Source of the DNA: Larix kaempferi
Taxonomy: Eukaryota > Streptophyta > Pinopsida > Pinales > Pinaceae
NCBI GenBank assembly: GCA_027924585.1
Contig: BSBM01000809.1
Span: forward strand, 4,047,001 to 4,111,000
Reading direction: 5' to 3'
Length of the DNA: 64,000 nucleotides
Shown here in pieces: positions 44,307-56,596 of the stretch. The position numbers and the translations under genes are program-made. Every line of letters starts with the position of its first letter. Within the stretch, counting starts at the first letter, position 1. A model generated the notes under the pieces. That model was not told the DNA's origin. It saw nothing but the letters and a program-made list of their open reading frames with translations, and did not search any database.

Positions 44307-44887
44307 TGTTAAATTTGAGCATTAATTCACAATACTCTTGGATCTTTACTGAAAGAATAACATATACAGTATATCAATGCATAACAATCACAATAAGCAT
44401 GACAAGCATCAAAGAATCAAAAGCATGAGAGACAAGAGACACATAGTTTCCGTGGGGAAAACCCTAAGGTGAAAAACCCCACAACTTCCTCAGAGATAGA
44501 GTGAGCAATGGCTCAACCAAAGTACAACCAAAATACACTGAGATAGTCTCCTAGTAGCAGATGATCCTCCTCCTCACTAGTGCGCCACTTTCTGAGTGAG
44601 AGAAGTGTGAATTTTCGAGTGATGAAAATAGAGATCTCCCGATCTCTATTTATAGTAGTATGCTTGCCCAGTTACACTATGGGGCCGACTTGTCTAGCTA
44701 GGTACATCCACAATATAATATATATTTCAGGGCCGACCCCACACATGGTGGTCTAATAACCCGTCGCCAAGTACACACACTTGTGACACTTCTCAATACA
44801 CATGACGACACTTCCTTATAGAGGGTACAATAAATATATATAAAATACATAGATGAAATACATTCCAAGGTTACATATACATCAACA
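44307..44887 (-). repeat. Copia-4 3' LTR (581 bp)
   Basis: It begins TGTTAAATTTGAGCATTAA and ends TACATCAACA. Its partner at 51021 has an extra segment of about 22 bp near 51540. The purine tract (minus-strand AGTTAAGAGAGAG, 44888-44900) abuts it. Confidence 0.9.
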
Positions 44888-44900
44888 CTCTCTCTTAACT

Positions 44901-46425
44901 AGGAAGGTATTTCTCGACACAGTTCTGCTAGACAAGTCTTCTTCTCGGGATCATCGTCATCGATGCATCGTCATCATCATCGTCAGTGCTGCTTCTATCT
45001 CAACCAATCTCTGAATCTACTTGTCATAGGAAGTTCTACAAAGCTAGTCCTTTTTCATGCTGGATGTAGGCCCACCACCTACAGTTCTTCATCACTGGCC
45101 ATACTGTGGAATCCTCAGGACTTATTACGTGCGTCACAAAACTTGGCTGTAACGAGCACACAACTCTACCTGTCAGATCTCCCAGGAGCACAGTACATGT
45201 GACCCATCACAAAACCTGGTTGAAGCATCCCAGGCTATTACGAGCACACAGCTCTACCTGTCGGATCTCCAAGGAGCACATTACATGTGATCTCACCACA
45301 AAACCTCGCTGAAGCATCCCAGGCTATTACGAGCACACAACTCTACCTGTCGGATCTCCCAGGAGCACATTACATGTGATCTCACCACAAAACTTGGCTA
45401 AAGAATCCCAGGATGTTACGAGCACACAGCTATACCTATTAGATCTCCTAGGAGCACATTACATGTGGTCCACCACAAAACCTGGCTGAAGCATATGAGG
45501 TCTTTTTCATCTTGTCCAGATCTCCCAGGAGCAAATTACATGTGTTCATGGCAAAACTTGGCTGAAGCATCTGACATTTTTTTCATCCTGTCCAGATCTC
45601 CAAGGAGCAAATTACATCCCATAGGACAAAACCTCGCAAGAGCATCTCAGGATGTTATGGGTACACAACTCCGACCTGAAGATCTCCCAGGGAACAAATT
45701 ACATGTCTTCCCAGAGCAATGTCTTGACAGAGCATCTCGGGCTATTACGGGTACACAACTCCGACCTATAGGATCTTCCAGACATGCTCATCTGCACAAC
45801 CTGATCCACGACCACAAAGTATTGTCCTGATACTCACCATACATCATCCTGATGTACACATGATCATCCTGATCATCATCACTGCATCATCCTGATGCAT
45901 GTCATCTGGAGAAGCTCGTCATCCACGATCATTCTGATCATACAATGCATCCACCTGATGCATACCAAGTATCTACTTGATACTTATCACCATACACAGG
46001 GTATCCACCTGATACATAGCTACATGATCCACACAATGTATCCATCAACATACATGATATACCTTATCATACCTGATATATATCAACATACATGATCTAC
46101 CTGATCATACAATGTATCCACCTGATACATATACATGGTCCAAGCATCCAACATGATGAATATACAAAATACATACAAATGATCCAACTGATCATATCCA
46201 ACATCCAACATGATGGGTACATACATATACATATAAATGATCCAACTGATCATATCCCGCATCCAACATAATGCGTACATACATATACATATAAATGATC
46301 CAACTGATCATATCCAGCAGAAACTAGAACATCATCCTGATGCTTGTCATCCAGCGCTTACATCCACAGCCATGTGAAGGATCCTCCTTCCAACATGCTT
46401 GGAATGGCTTCAACAAATGTGTCCA
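44901..46425 (-). repeat. Copia-4 3' untranslated region with two repeat arrays
   Basis: 45100-45780 is a tandem array of units of about 65-90 bp built on GAGCACA, CTACCTGTC, GATCTCCCAGGAGCAC and TTACATGTG, about eight units. 45820-46340 is a lower-complexity run of ATGATCATCCTGATCAT, TGATACATA and ATGATCCAACTGATCATATC words, including three near-identical units of about 60 bp at 46120-46320. No coding is inferred from the open frames that cross these arrays. Confidence 0.75.
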
Positions 46426-48135
46426 TCACTTCTTCATTGAAGTGTCATCGATCTGAAGAACACCAAGCCTCTCCCTCAAGTATTCAAACTTCACTTTGGC
46501 TAGTGGCTTCATCAGTATATCTGCAATATGCTCGTTCGTCGCAACATACAGGAGCTTCACAACTCCTCTCTGCACCATATCCCTAATATGGTGATATTTG
46601 ATCTCTATGTGCTTTGACCTGTCATGAAACACAGGGTTCTCGGACAGCTTCACACAACTCTGGTTATCACAAAAGATACCAGTAGCATCCAACGGGAGAT
46701 CAAATAACTCAGACAGTAGCTTCCGTAGCCATACTGCCTCACAACTAGCTGAATAGGCTGCAACATACTCTGCCTCAGCTGTACTCAGTGCTACGCAGGA
46801 CTGCTTCCTGCTAAACCAAGAGATCACACCTGATCCCATACTGAAGCAGCATCCGGACGTGCTCTTCCTATCTACAACACTGCCAGCCCAATCTGAATCA
46901 ACATAACCCTGCATGTTAAACTTTTGATTCGCTTCATACTTGAGCCCATAATCCACTGTACCCTTCAGGTACCTCAGAACATGCTTTACAGTAATTAGAT
47001 GAACACTCCTCGGATCTATCAGGAACTGACTCAATGTGTTCATAGCAAAGCAAATATCTGGTCTCGTGTTTGTCAGGTACATCAAGGACCTAATCATCTG
47101 ACAATACATAGAGATATCAACTGGCTTAGATGAAGCATCACATAGAAGCTTCAGGTTCAATGCCATAGGTGTGGCCATGGCCTTGCAATCCATCATCTCG
47201 AATCTCTTCAGGATATCTACTGTGTACTTTCCTTGACCAAGGAAGATCTCATCTACACTCTACCACACCTAGGAAATAGTGCATCATTCCTAAGTCTTTC
47301 ATATCAAACTCAGCAACAAGCTTCCTCTTAGTATCTACAATCAATCTTTCATCTCCTATTACAAATAAGTCATCCACATACAGGAGTAGAATCACAGGAT
47401 TCCCTTCCTCAACCTTGTAGTAAAGATTGGAATCCACTTGACTCTTGGTAAAGCCCAAACTAGATAGGAAACTGTCCATCCTACCATACCAAGTTCTGGG
47501 AGCTTGCTTCATACATACAAGGCTTTCTTCAATCTGCATACATATGACTCCTTGTCATGTATTTCAAAATCGAGTGGCTGCTCCACATATACTTCCTCTT
47601 CAACTACACCATTCAAAAAGGAAGTATTGACATCCATTTGGTGTATTTTCCATTTCATTGTTGTAGCCAGGGAAAGTATTGTTCTGATGGAAGTATACCT
47701 GGCTACAGGTGCAAAAGTTTCTTCATAATCTATTCCCTCTTTCTGAGAAAAGCCACGAGCTACAAATCTTGCCTTGTATTTCTCTACACTGCCATCTGTA
47801 GCATGCTTGATTTTGTATATTCATTTGGAAGTCACGACAGACTTCTCTTTAGGTCTTGGGACAACATCCCAAACATCATTCTTCATTATTGATTGGTATT
47901 CCTCAACCATGGCATCCTTCCATTCTTTCTTTTCCGCTGCTTCTTCATAGCTGGAAGGTTCTTTGTTCATAATGTCACAGAGTAAAGCAACATAGTTGGT
48001 ATGTGATCTGGTTCTCTTCTTTGCTTTGTGTTCTTCTTCTGGAATGCCAAATCTTTCTGCATCTTGAATGATCTCTCTAGCCCATGCAGGTTTCTTCTTG
48101 TGGGAGTTATCCTCACGGGGTGGATCTATAGGTTC
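46426..48135 (-). pseudogene. Copia-4 reverse transcriptase and RNase H
   Basis: RT begins near 47890 (IMKNDVWDVVPRP), with KYKARFVARGFSQKEGIDYE and HQMDVNTSFLNGVVEEEVYV. The YGLKQAPRTWY motif is damaged by a stop near 47510. The YVDD box is intact in LLLYVDDLFVIG (47250-47539 frame). RNase H (46426-47196) has VDSDWAGS, STAEAEYVAAYSAS, FCDNQSCVKLSENPVFHD and IEIKYHHIRDMV, and ends at TGA. Several stops and at least one frameshift (near 47250) block translation. Confidence 0.88.
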
Positions 48136-49485
48136 TTACAGATCTTTAAACTCACGAACAACTTTTAGAATTGCTTCAGACATGGTAGTCTCTTGAAATC
48201 TAGTTTCCTTAGGTTCTTCATAAACTTCGATAGGTGCCTTCCTTGATTTGATGAATGATGAGTTTTCATCAAATGTTATATCCCTACTGACATCAATCTT
48301 CTTGAACCCTGGAAAGTATATTCTATAAGCCTTCGAGCTTTCACTGTAACCCACAAAGATACCCTTCTTTCCTGAAGGATCTAGTTTGGTCCTCTTTTCC
48401 TTTGGGACATGAGTGTATATTGGACAACCAAATATTCTGAGATGGCTGACTTCAGGTTTCTTACCAAAAAAAACTTATTCTGGTGTCTTGTTGTCCAATA
48501 TCTTGTGGGGTGTTCTGTTCTACACATATACAGCTGTTCTAGCTGCTTCTACCCATAGATGCATAGGTAGATCCTGCTCATGTAGCATTGCTCTTGCTGC
48601 TTCCATGATTGTTATGTTCTTCCTTTTTGAAACTCCATTCTATTGTGGATTGTAGGGATCATTCAACTCCCTCTTAATCCCTGAATCACTGCAAAGCTTC
48701 TTGATGTCACCTGAGGTGAATTCTCCACCATTTTCGGATCTGAATGTTTTGATCTTCTTGTCAGTTTGATTCTCCATCAAGGTTTTGAATTCCTTGAACT
48801 TATCAAACACCTCATCTTTGTTCTTCAAGAAGTAGACCCATGTCTTACTGGAGAAGTCATCTATGAAAGAGACATAGTAAACATACCCACTCAGAGAACT
48901 GGATGACATAGGACCACATACATCTGAGTGGATGATTTCCAAGATATCTTTTGCCTTGCTTTCACTGCTTGGAAATGCCTTCTTAATGTTCTTTGCTTTT
49001 TCACATCCTTTTCAAACACCTTCATGTTTGGTCTTGATTTCAGGAAGACCTTCTACAACCTTACTTGTAATTGGTAATGCCCTGTAGTGCATATGTGAAA
49101 GTCTTCTATGCCAAATTTCACTTGGCTCCATGGAGTCATGTACCATGGCATTTTCAGGTTGTCCCTTCAATTTATACAATCCTCCCTCTTGCTCTCCAAT
49201 AACTACTGCATCATCAATAGTTTTATCTTTTTTCCACATTAGGACTTGGCCATCCACAAATGCAACCCTCATACCTTTTGCATCCAATGCGGATATGGAG
49301 AGTAGATTCTTCTTGAGCCCAGGTACATACAAAACATCTTTCATCTTCAAAGACTTCCCAGAGTCTAGATTGTAGGAGGCCTCACCACTTCCTTTGATAG
49401 GGTATTGGTAGTCATCCCCAAGTTTCACCTTATGGGGTGAATCATGTTCATATAGGTTAGCAAAGGATTCTTTAAACCTAGTCAT
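48136..49485 (-). pseudogene. Copia-4 protease end and integrase
   Basis: The protease C-terminal half is at 49300-49485 (KLGDDYQYPIKGSGEA, VLYVPGLKKNLLS); its catalytic site just upstream is split by a stop and reads DSGDSKHM. GAG-pre-integrase is at 49085 (IWHRRLSHMHYRAL). The integrase core (48640-48942) has IIHSDVCGPM and FIDDFSSKTWVYF, and the second catalytic position reads Glu (FRSENGGEF). The C-terminal part is at 48136-48354 (VGYSESSKAYRI). Stops fall at 49012, 48640 and within 48355-48640. Confidence 0.87.
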
Positions 49486-50445
49486 ATGTTTTGAATCCCC
49501 ACTATCAATTTACCAATCATTACAACCATGGGAGATAGTACCTATCAGAGTAGAGATTAGAACATACTCTTCTTCACTTGATGGGTTATCATCATCACTT
49601 TCTGCTCTAGCCTTCTTCTTGGTAGGTTCATCATCCTCGGCAGCATGAGCATGAAACCTTCTTTTGCTTCCCTTCTTCTTCTTATTGAAGTTGTTGTTGT
49701 CCTTCTTGTTCTTGGGACAATTTATGGCAATATGTCCTTTTTCATTAAAGGTGAAGCATATTCTTCTTTCTTTATAGTGATGTGAATATTTCTTGGAGTG
49801 AGATGGCTCTCTCTTGGACTTCCCTTTCTTGGTGTGAGCTATGAGAGCTTGATCTTAATTCCCCATGTTTTTTTCTCGAGCGACAAGCCTTGCTTCTTCT
49901 TGAGAACATTCTTCCCGCAATCTGTTGAAGGAGATCAACTTCTTCCTTGCAAAAATTCCTTGAATAAAGTAATCCGATGACTTGGGCAGGCCATTTAGAG
50001 TGGTCATGACAACTTCACCATTCTCCACCATTTCATCTACCGCTTCTATTTGTTCCTTAATCTGGGAGACCCTAGAAAAATAAGATTGAATGGTTTCTCC
50101 ATTCTTACACTTTACTCCTTTCAATTGGTTCCGCAGGGTCATCTTCTGATTTATGTTTTTCCCTTCAAATAGCTTGGTCAAAGAGTCAAACATCTCCTTG
50201 GGTGTCTTTAGAGAAGACACATGGGGTATGAGATGGTCTTTGATAGAATCAGCAATGATTCTCTTTTCCTTGACAAATTTCTTCTTATGCAATACTTTAG
50301 CCTCTTCATCCTCTGGGATAGGGATGTCTTCTTTTATATATGAGTCCAACTCATTCTCTTCCAGGATTAACCCAATCCTATACTTCCAAGCTTAGAAGTT
50401 ATCATCCCCTTCAAGCTTATCCTCAAGCTTGGTGTGGTGAGACAT
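49486..50445 (-). pseudogene. Copia-4 gag
   Basis: The ATG at 50443-50445 opens MSHHTKLEDKLEGDDNF and is followed at once by TAA; the same frame resumes with WKYRIGLILEENELDSYI. The capsid region includes DSLTKLFEGKNINQKMTLRN and SYFSRVSQIKEQIEAVDEM. After TAA at 49855 the zinc knuckle near 49730 reads CFTFNEKGHIAINC, with one Cys changed to Phe. A Lys-rich stretch follows. Confidence 0.87.
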
Positions 50446-51008
50446 ATTAAAGAGTACTTCAAATGGAAATAGAAAAGATTTAGGTCTTACCACTTGAAAT
50501 GCTGAAAACTGGATCTAGTCCCGGATTAGTGTTTGTCGAAAAAACCCTAAAAATTCAAAATGTGAATTTCAACTTTCTGAGAGGATAGAAAGATGCGCCT
50601 TGATGAGCTGATCAACTTGGTGCATTCAGAATTTGACATCAGCAAAGATTTACCCTTTAGATTTGCCTTTTTGTCCTTCCAGGTACACTGGGGAGAGCTG
50701 TGAATTAGGGTTTGAGTTTTTCGGAGATCTAGCCAACCAAAAATCTCGATCCAAAGCTCTAAACTTCGATTTTTGCAAGGCGATTCCAGTTATGTCTTCA
50801 GATTTCAGAAATTCCTATTTTTGTGGAAACCCTAATGTTTATGGCCAAATCTGAAAAATGCTCAGAATTGAATTTTGATTGGATAGATAGATTCTCCTTG
50901 ATGAGTAGAGTCAATCTACTATACTGCTTTTCCAAAAACTATGGAGAGAAACCCAATAAACAAGAAACTCAAGTTTTCGTCACTCCAAAATGTCTTCTTC
51001 TCAGGTTA
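50446..51008 (-). other. Copia-4 5' leader
   Basis: No coding. Two diverged copies of a segment (AGATAGATTCTCCTTGATGAG, AACCCTAATG) at 50560-50830 and 50860-51000 suggest a tandem duplication of the leader. Confidence 0.55.
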
Positions 51009-51020
51009 GCTCTGATACCA
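51009..51020 (-). other. Copia-4 primer-binding site
   Basis: Minus-strand TGGTATCAGAGC abuts the 5' LTR, complementary to initiator-methionine tRNA. Confidence 0.93.
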
Positions 51021-51623
51021 TGTTAAATTTGAGCATTAATTCACAATACTCTTTGATCTTTACTGAGAGAATAACATATACAGTATATCAATGCATAACA
51101 ATCACAATAAGTATGACAAGCATCACAAGAATCAAAAGCATGAGAGACAAGAGACATAGAGTTTCCATGGGGAAAACCCTAAGGTGAAAAACCCCACAAC
51201 TTCCTCAGAGATAGAGAGAGCAATGGCTCAACCAAAGTACAACCAAAATACACTGAGATAGTCTCCTAGTAGCAGATGATCCTCCTCCTCACTAGTGCGC
51301 CACTTTCTGAGTGAGAGAAGTGTGAGTTTTCGAGTGATGACAATAGAGATCTCCCGATCTCTATTTATACTAGTCTGTTTTCCTAGTTACACTATGGGGC
51401 CGACTTGTCTAGCTAGGTACATCCACAATATAATATATATTTCAGGGCCAACCCCACACATGGTGGTCTAATAACCTGTTGCCAAGTACACACACTTGCG
51501 ACACTTGTCAATACACATGACGACACTTCCTTATAGAGGAATAACACATCTCTTATAAGGGTACAATAAATATATATATAATACATAGATGAAATACATT
51601 CTGAAGTTACATATACATCAACA
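51021..51623 (-). repeat. Copia-4 5' LTR (603 bp)
   Basis: Partner of 44307-44887. ATATG follows at 51624-51628. Confidence 0.9.
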
Positions 51624-52256
51624 ATATGTAACTTCATAGAAGCCTGATTATTGTACAAGATCCTTATTACTCGAAGGAACATTCAACATAAAAGACCCTT
51701 AAGTAGAACCTGTGAGACGAATGCAATCGTCATCCTCGGTATCTGGTGTATATTTGATTTTATAGTCGGTATCCCCAACATCGATATTCATTATCCGGGA
51801 CCTCAAATATGTCTCACAAAAATGAAAACCAGTTACAACAAACAAAAAATGAAAACCAGTTACAACTTCATGGAAATAGATTTATTGAGGGTTAAAAAGT
51901 AACTAAAAATAAATAGCGAAAGTAATAACCCCATGGAGACGTAATGGAAATAGATATATTGAGGGTTAAAGGGTAACTAAAAATAAACAACGAAAGTAAT
52001 ATTGCTATGAGATCCAGAAAAAAGCAGCAAGCAATAACGCCATGAGGTAAAGATAAATGGAAAATACAAGAGATACATACTCATTCATATTAATTTATGA
52101 AGAAGAGCTACATACTCATTGATATTAATTTATGAAGAAGAGCTACATACTCATTTTAATGGGCATAGGACACCATTAAAAAGATAGTGAGAGCTAGATT
52201 CATGAAAATAAAAGAGTTTATTAATTTATTAATTGATGGGCATAGTACAACATCAG
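51624..52256 (-). repeat. Gnk2 3'-flank copy C (other half)
   Basis: It continues 43600-44306 across Copia-4 and matches copy A (39380-40030) in inverted orientation, including TTGTACAAGATCCTT, AAAACCAGTTACAAC and AGCAGCAAGCAATAACGCCATGAGG. The matching Gnk2 coding part would follow to the right but is missing; similarity stops at about 52256. Confidence 0.8.
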
Positions 52257-52484
52257 TTTTCATTTTTTTAGGTAAGAAATATTTTTGTATTATATATAAA
52301 AATGAGAGCTTACATTTGAGCACAAACAGGTCAAAGCTCTGTAAATATTTTGCCGAACTAGGCTCTCGGGCCTTACGAAAAGGAAAGATTGTATGACTGT
52401 TATGCCTATATCAAAAACTCGACTTACAGATGATGTAGGTATCAACAAAAAACATCCTTAAGAACTCCCAAGTAGCTAGAGTAC
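52257..52484. other. Short unassigned insert, perhaps a LINE 3' end
   Basis: CATTTTTTTAGGTAAGAAATA followed by TATTATATATAAAAATGAGAGC looks like a reverse-complemented non-LTR element tail, but no coding is present to confirm it. Confidence 0.3.
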
Positions 52485-55007
52485 TCCTAAGTACTTGGGA
52501 ATATCCCTAAAACCCATTATGAGGAGTACCACAGGAACCCCGAAGTAGCTGTCCCATTGAGAAGACCTTCCAATGAAAAGGGCAACGACCCTTACCTGAT
52601 TGACTAGATCCCACCTGCGAGATAAACCAAGAGCTCTCGTTTGTTGCAAAGAGGTTATCATTTTTACGTGAGCCGTGGAGTGAGGGATACTGCCCCAATA
52701 CGCAAGCCGTCAGACATTATTACTGGTCGAGTGAATCCCTTAAACCGTTAGGAAGCCGAGCATACCTACGGTCCATATCTATTGATAGTTGATTAATTGC
52801 AGATTACATCGGTCCAATGTTATTGCAGATCACTTCCTTTTCATTTCAGATCCATTTCACAAGTCATTTCAGATCCATTCTGATAGCCATTCAGAAACAT
52901 TCGGGAAAAAAATATAAAAATAAAATAAAATAAAATCTATTTTTTCTCCATATCTTCTTTGTTTAACTATGTTTCCCTTGAAAATTCACTGACACCCTTG
53001 GAATCTGATTCTGCATATTTCATTCCTTATGATCCTATCCCAAATTCCACTTCTTGAAGCCAAAAAATTGCACATTTGTCTATTTTTAGAGTTTTCCATA
53101 ACTTCTTCAATTTTCACTCAATCGCCTTCAAATTTTGCCACAATGTTCATTTCCTATTTCTGCTTCTTTGTCCCTCTTTGACAAATTTTCCCATTCTTTC
53201 AGCCTGCTTTTGAAATCCCCATTTTCTACTTCCCTGTCCATTAGAAAGTGTCCAAAGCCTAGTCAAACACCAATTATCCATCAGAGTTTTCCCAAATCCA
53301 AATTTCTCTTAACTAAAGAAGCTTCTGGTTTTTTTTCTACACATTCACAAAAAAAAACTCCTTGTTATGGTTGTCACCCGTGCAGGAGCAAAAGTCATGG
53401 ATGAAGAACTTGCATCCCTCAAAACCAAACTCCAAGATCTGGATGAAAAATTTCTCATCCTCCATCTTCACCATTCAACCATGAACAATAAATGACAACC
53501 AAAATCGTACATGAGTTGTTTTATCAGTGGTCTCGAGGATGAAATACGCTCAAACGTTAAAATGTTATGTCCCAACATAATGATGGAAATACTAGGGCTG
53601 GCTAAGTTGACGGAGGACAAGATCACAGCCCAACAGTGCTCCCAATCCACTTTTGTTCCATCCAGAAATATGTTTTCCCAACGACCTCCCATCACGCCAG
53701 CTCCTTGACCAAATCCTATCAAGCATTTGTCTGAAGTAGAGATGCAGGAACGTAGACAAAAAGGGCTTTGCTATAATTGTGATGAGAAATTGACTCGGGG
53801 ACATAGATGTGTTGAGCAACAAATCTATCTCTTGGATGTGGATTCTTCGTCTTCCTCTGAACTTGGTGAAGAAGCTATAGATACAATAGATTATTAGGTC
53901 GACATTGACCCTCCGTCTCTGGACAACCACCAAGAGGTATCTCTCCATGATTTAGGTGGAGTCACCACCCCACAAATAATGCAGGTTAGGGGTTACTTCA
54001 AGAAGCTCCTTATTACAATACTTACTGATTCTGGTAGCACTCATAACTTCATTGACCCTTGGATCGCCAAACAGGATGATTGTTTTTTCCATCCTTGCTC
54101 CAACTTTGAAATCATGATTGCCAATCGGGGCACCTTACCTTACAAGGGGAAGTGTCGCAATGTGCATATCTCTATGGAAGATTATAACCTGCACCCTAAC
54201 ATGTTTTCCTTGTCCTTAGGTGGATGTGATGTGGTTTTGGGTGCTCAATGGTTATGCACACTAGGCCCCATCTTATGGGATTTTGCTGAACTTTGGATGT
54301 AGTTTTTTCTCAATGGGAAAAAACACACATTTACGGGCTTACAACTAGGGTCTATCCGCATCATCAGTTCACATCACTTGGAAAAGATCCTTAAGAAGAG
54401 TTCACATGGTGTCATCACTCAGCTCAATTCCAGTCAAATGCACCCAACAATGGTCTCCACTACTCCCTTGGATCTACAACACATTTTGGATAGATATGCA
54501 GGTGTCTTTGCTGAACCAGTGGTATTTTCGCCTTAAATAGACCTTTCCGGTAAGAATTTAGCCGCCTCTACATCTAAGAAGGAAATGATGGCTATTTTGC
54601 ATGCAGTACAGAAGTCGAAACCAAACATATTAAGAAATTGTTTATGCATCAAGACTAATCCCCAGAGTCTGAAAAATCAGATGGAACAACGGGTCTCCTC
54701 CCCAGCACAACTGAAATGTGTTAGAAAACTAATGGGTTATGAATATGAGATCACTTACAAGAAGGGTAAGGAAAATATTGTGGCAGATGCTCTTTCTTGC
54801 ACATTTGAGAACCAAGTTTCTCTTTCTAATATTTCTATGCCTATTCCAAATTGGTTGCAATCTGGCTATGTATTCTATGAACTCCATGCTTCTCCATTGA
54901 TAGGGCACTCTGGGTTCCCCAAAACGTATGAGTGGGAATAATGTAACTTCTTTTGGTAGGTAATGAAAAGGATAATTCAGCAGATGGTGGTTGTATGTGA
55001 TACTTTC
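52485..55007 (+). pseudogene. Gypsy-E copy 2: truncated RT-less Ty3/Gypsy element
   Basis: It aligns with Gypsy-E copy 1 from the 5' leader (52485 here, 58883 there) to a point after RNase H, where Copia-5 inserted. There is no 5' LTR or PBS. Gag starts at the ATG near 53368 (MVVTRAGAK) but lacks about 370 bp between 53490 and 53507. The zinc knuckle near 53773 is CYNCDEKLTRGHRC. Protease near 54020 reads DSGSTHNFIDPW, with DVVLGAQWL near 54230. RT is deleted at the same junction as in copy 1 (LSGKNLA near 54545). An RNase H end (YKKGKENIVADALS) and the first part of integrase (ELHASPLIGHSGF) follow. Several stops are present. Confidence 0.85.
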
Positions 55008-55589
55008 TGTTAGATTTTGAGCATTAATTCAACATACTCTAGGATCTTTACTGAGAGAATAACATGTACATCATATCAATCATATGAAGCATGTGTCAAG
55101 CATATCAAGCAATCACATAAGACAATGGACACAAAGAGTTTCACCGGGGAAAACCGTAAAGGTGAAAAACCCGACAACTTACTCAAAGATAGAATGATCA
55201 ATGATACAACCAAAGTACAACCAAAGTACAAGATATAGACTTCTCCTAGCAGCTGATCATCCTCCTCACACGTGCGCCACTTTCGGAGTGATAGAAGAGT
55301 GAGTAATGAGATGAATGAAATAGAGATCTCCCGATGTCTATTTATACTTGTCTTGTCCTGCGTAATAAACCTATGGGGCCGACTTGTCTAACTCAACCTA
55401 ATAACCCCAGGTTACATTAATCTGGGCTGACCCCTCAATAGGTGGTCTAATAACCCATCAACAAGTTACGACACTTGTGACACTTGTCAATACAAATGAT
55501 GACACTTCCGTATAGAGGAATAATACATATCTATAGGAGTACAATAATACATAGATGAAATACATTCCGAAGTTACATATACATCAACA
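55008..55589 (-). repeat. Copia-5 3' LTR (582 bp)
   Basis: It begins TGTTAGATTTTGAGCATTAA and ends TACATCAACA, clearly related to the Copia-4 LTRs but diverged. The purine tract (minus-strand AGTTAAGAGGGAG) abuts it at 55590. Confidence 0.85.
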
Positions 55590-55602
55590 CTCCCTCTTAA
55601 CT

Positions 55603-56596
55603 ATGAAGGTATTTCTGGACACAGATCTACAGGAACAAGTCTTCTTCTCTAGATCATTATCACTAGATTATCGTCATCGAATCATCATCACTGCTACTAT
55701 CTCAATCAATCTCCAATCTACTCGTCATAGGAAGTTCTACAGAGCCAGTCCTTTTTCATACTGTATGTAGGCCCACCACCTACAGGTCATCATCATCTAC
55801 AGAGCCAACTCTTTTTCATGCTATATGAACATCATCAACATCTCTACGAGCAACCCATCAAGTATGTACACCTAAGGACTGATTACACTACCTATGCAAA
55901 ACCTGCAAGATCTCCTAGGACTGATTACACTGCCTCAGCAAAACTTGCAAGAGCATCTCAGGACTAATCACATGCTTTTGCAAAACCTGTGTACCATACT
56001 ATCATATCATTGTATTCAGATCATCGTCATCGTCCATGGAGCACAACCTAGATGCACATGCACAGCACTTACACTCACCGGCATGGAAGGAATTTCCTCT
56101 AACCATCCAGGAAAGGCTCAACACTTGCACTCACCAGCATGGAAGGACTTTCCTCTAACCATCTGGGAAAGGCTCACAGCGCTTAAATCAACGACCATGG
56201 AAGGAATTTCCTCTAACCATATCAGAACAGCTACAACAATTACATCACGACTGTGGAAAGACTTTCCTATGACCATGTCGAAAAATATCGGCAATTACAT
56301 CACGACCATGGAAGGACTTTCCTCTGACCATGTCGGAAAAGCCACACCCAACACTTACATCTTGCCATGGAAGGACTTTCCTCTGACCATGTGAGAATGG
56401 CCCAGCCCTTACATCTCACCATAGAAGGACTTTCCTATGACTATGTGAGAAGGGCTCTGCCCAGCCCTTACATTTCACCATGGAAGGACTTTCCTCTAAC
56501 CATGTGAAAATGGCCCAGCCCTTACATCTCACCATGGAAGGACTTTCCTCTAACCATGTGAGAATGGCCCTATGTGCATTTGTGTCTCTGGAATCA
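55603..56596 (-). repeat. Copia-5 3' untranslated region with 56-bp minisatellite
   Basis: 56080-56585 holds nine units of about 55-59 bp around TGGAAGGACTTTCCTCTAACCATGT (starts near 56084, 56140, 56199, 56254, 56309, 56367, 56422, 56481 and 56536). Each contains the palindrome GGAAGGACTTTCC. The array occupies the same place as the Copia-4 arrays but has a different unit. The 166-codon plus-strand frame crossing it is not a gene. Confidence 0.85.

Larger units (their letters stand above)
44307..51623 (-). mobile_element. Copia-4: Ty1/Copia element in the Gnk2 locus
   Basis: It is 7317 bp with a perfect ATATG duplication, LTRs of 581 and 603 bp, a PBS and a PPT. Gag to RNase H lie between 50445 and 46426 with scattered stops. 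A 1.5-kb tandem-repeat-rich stretch separates RNase H from the 3' LTR. It belongs to the same family as Copia-5. Confidence 0.93.

Noticed and set aside
55894-56394. 166-codon plus-strand frame with repeated protein units
   Set aside because: It follows the 56-bp minisatellite of the Copia-5 3' region; the repeated residues simply mirror the DNA repeat.
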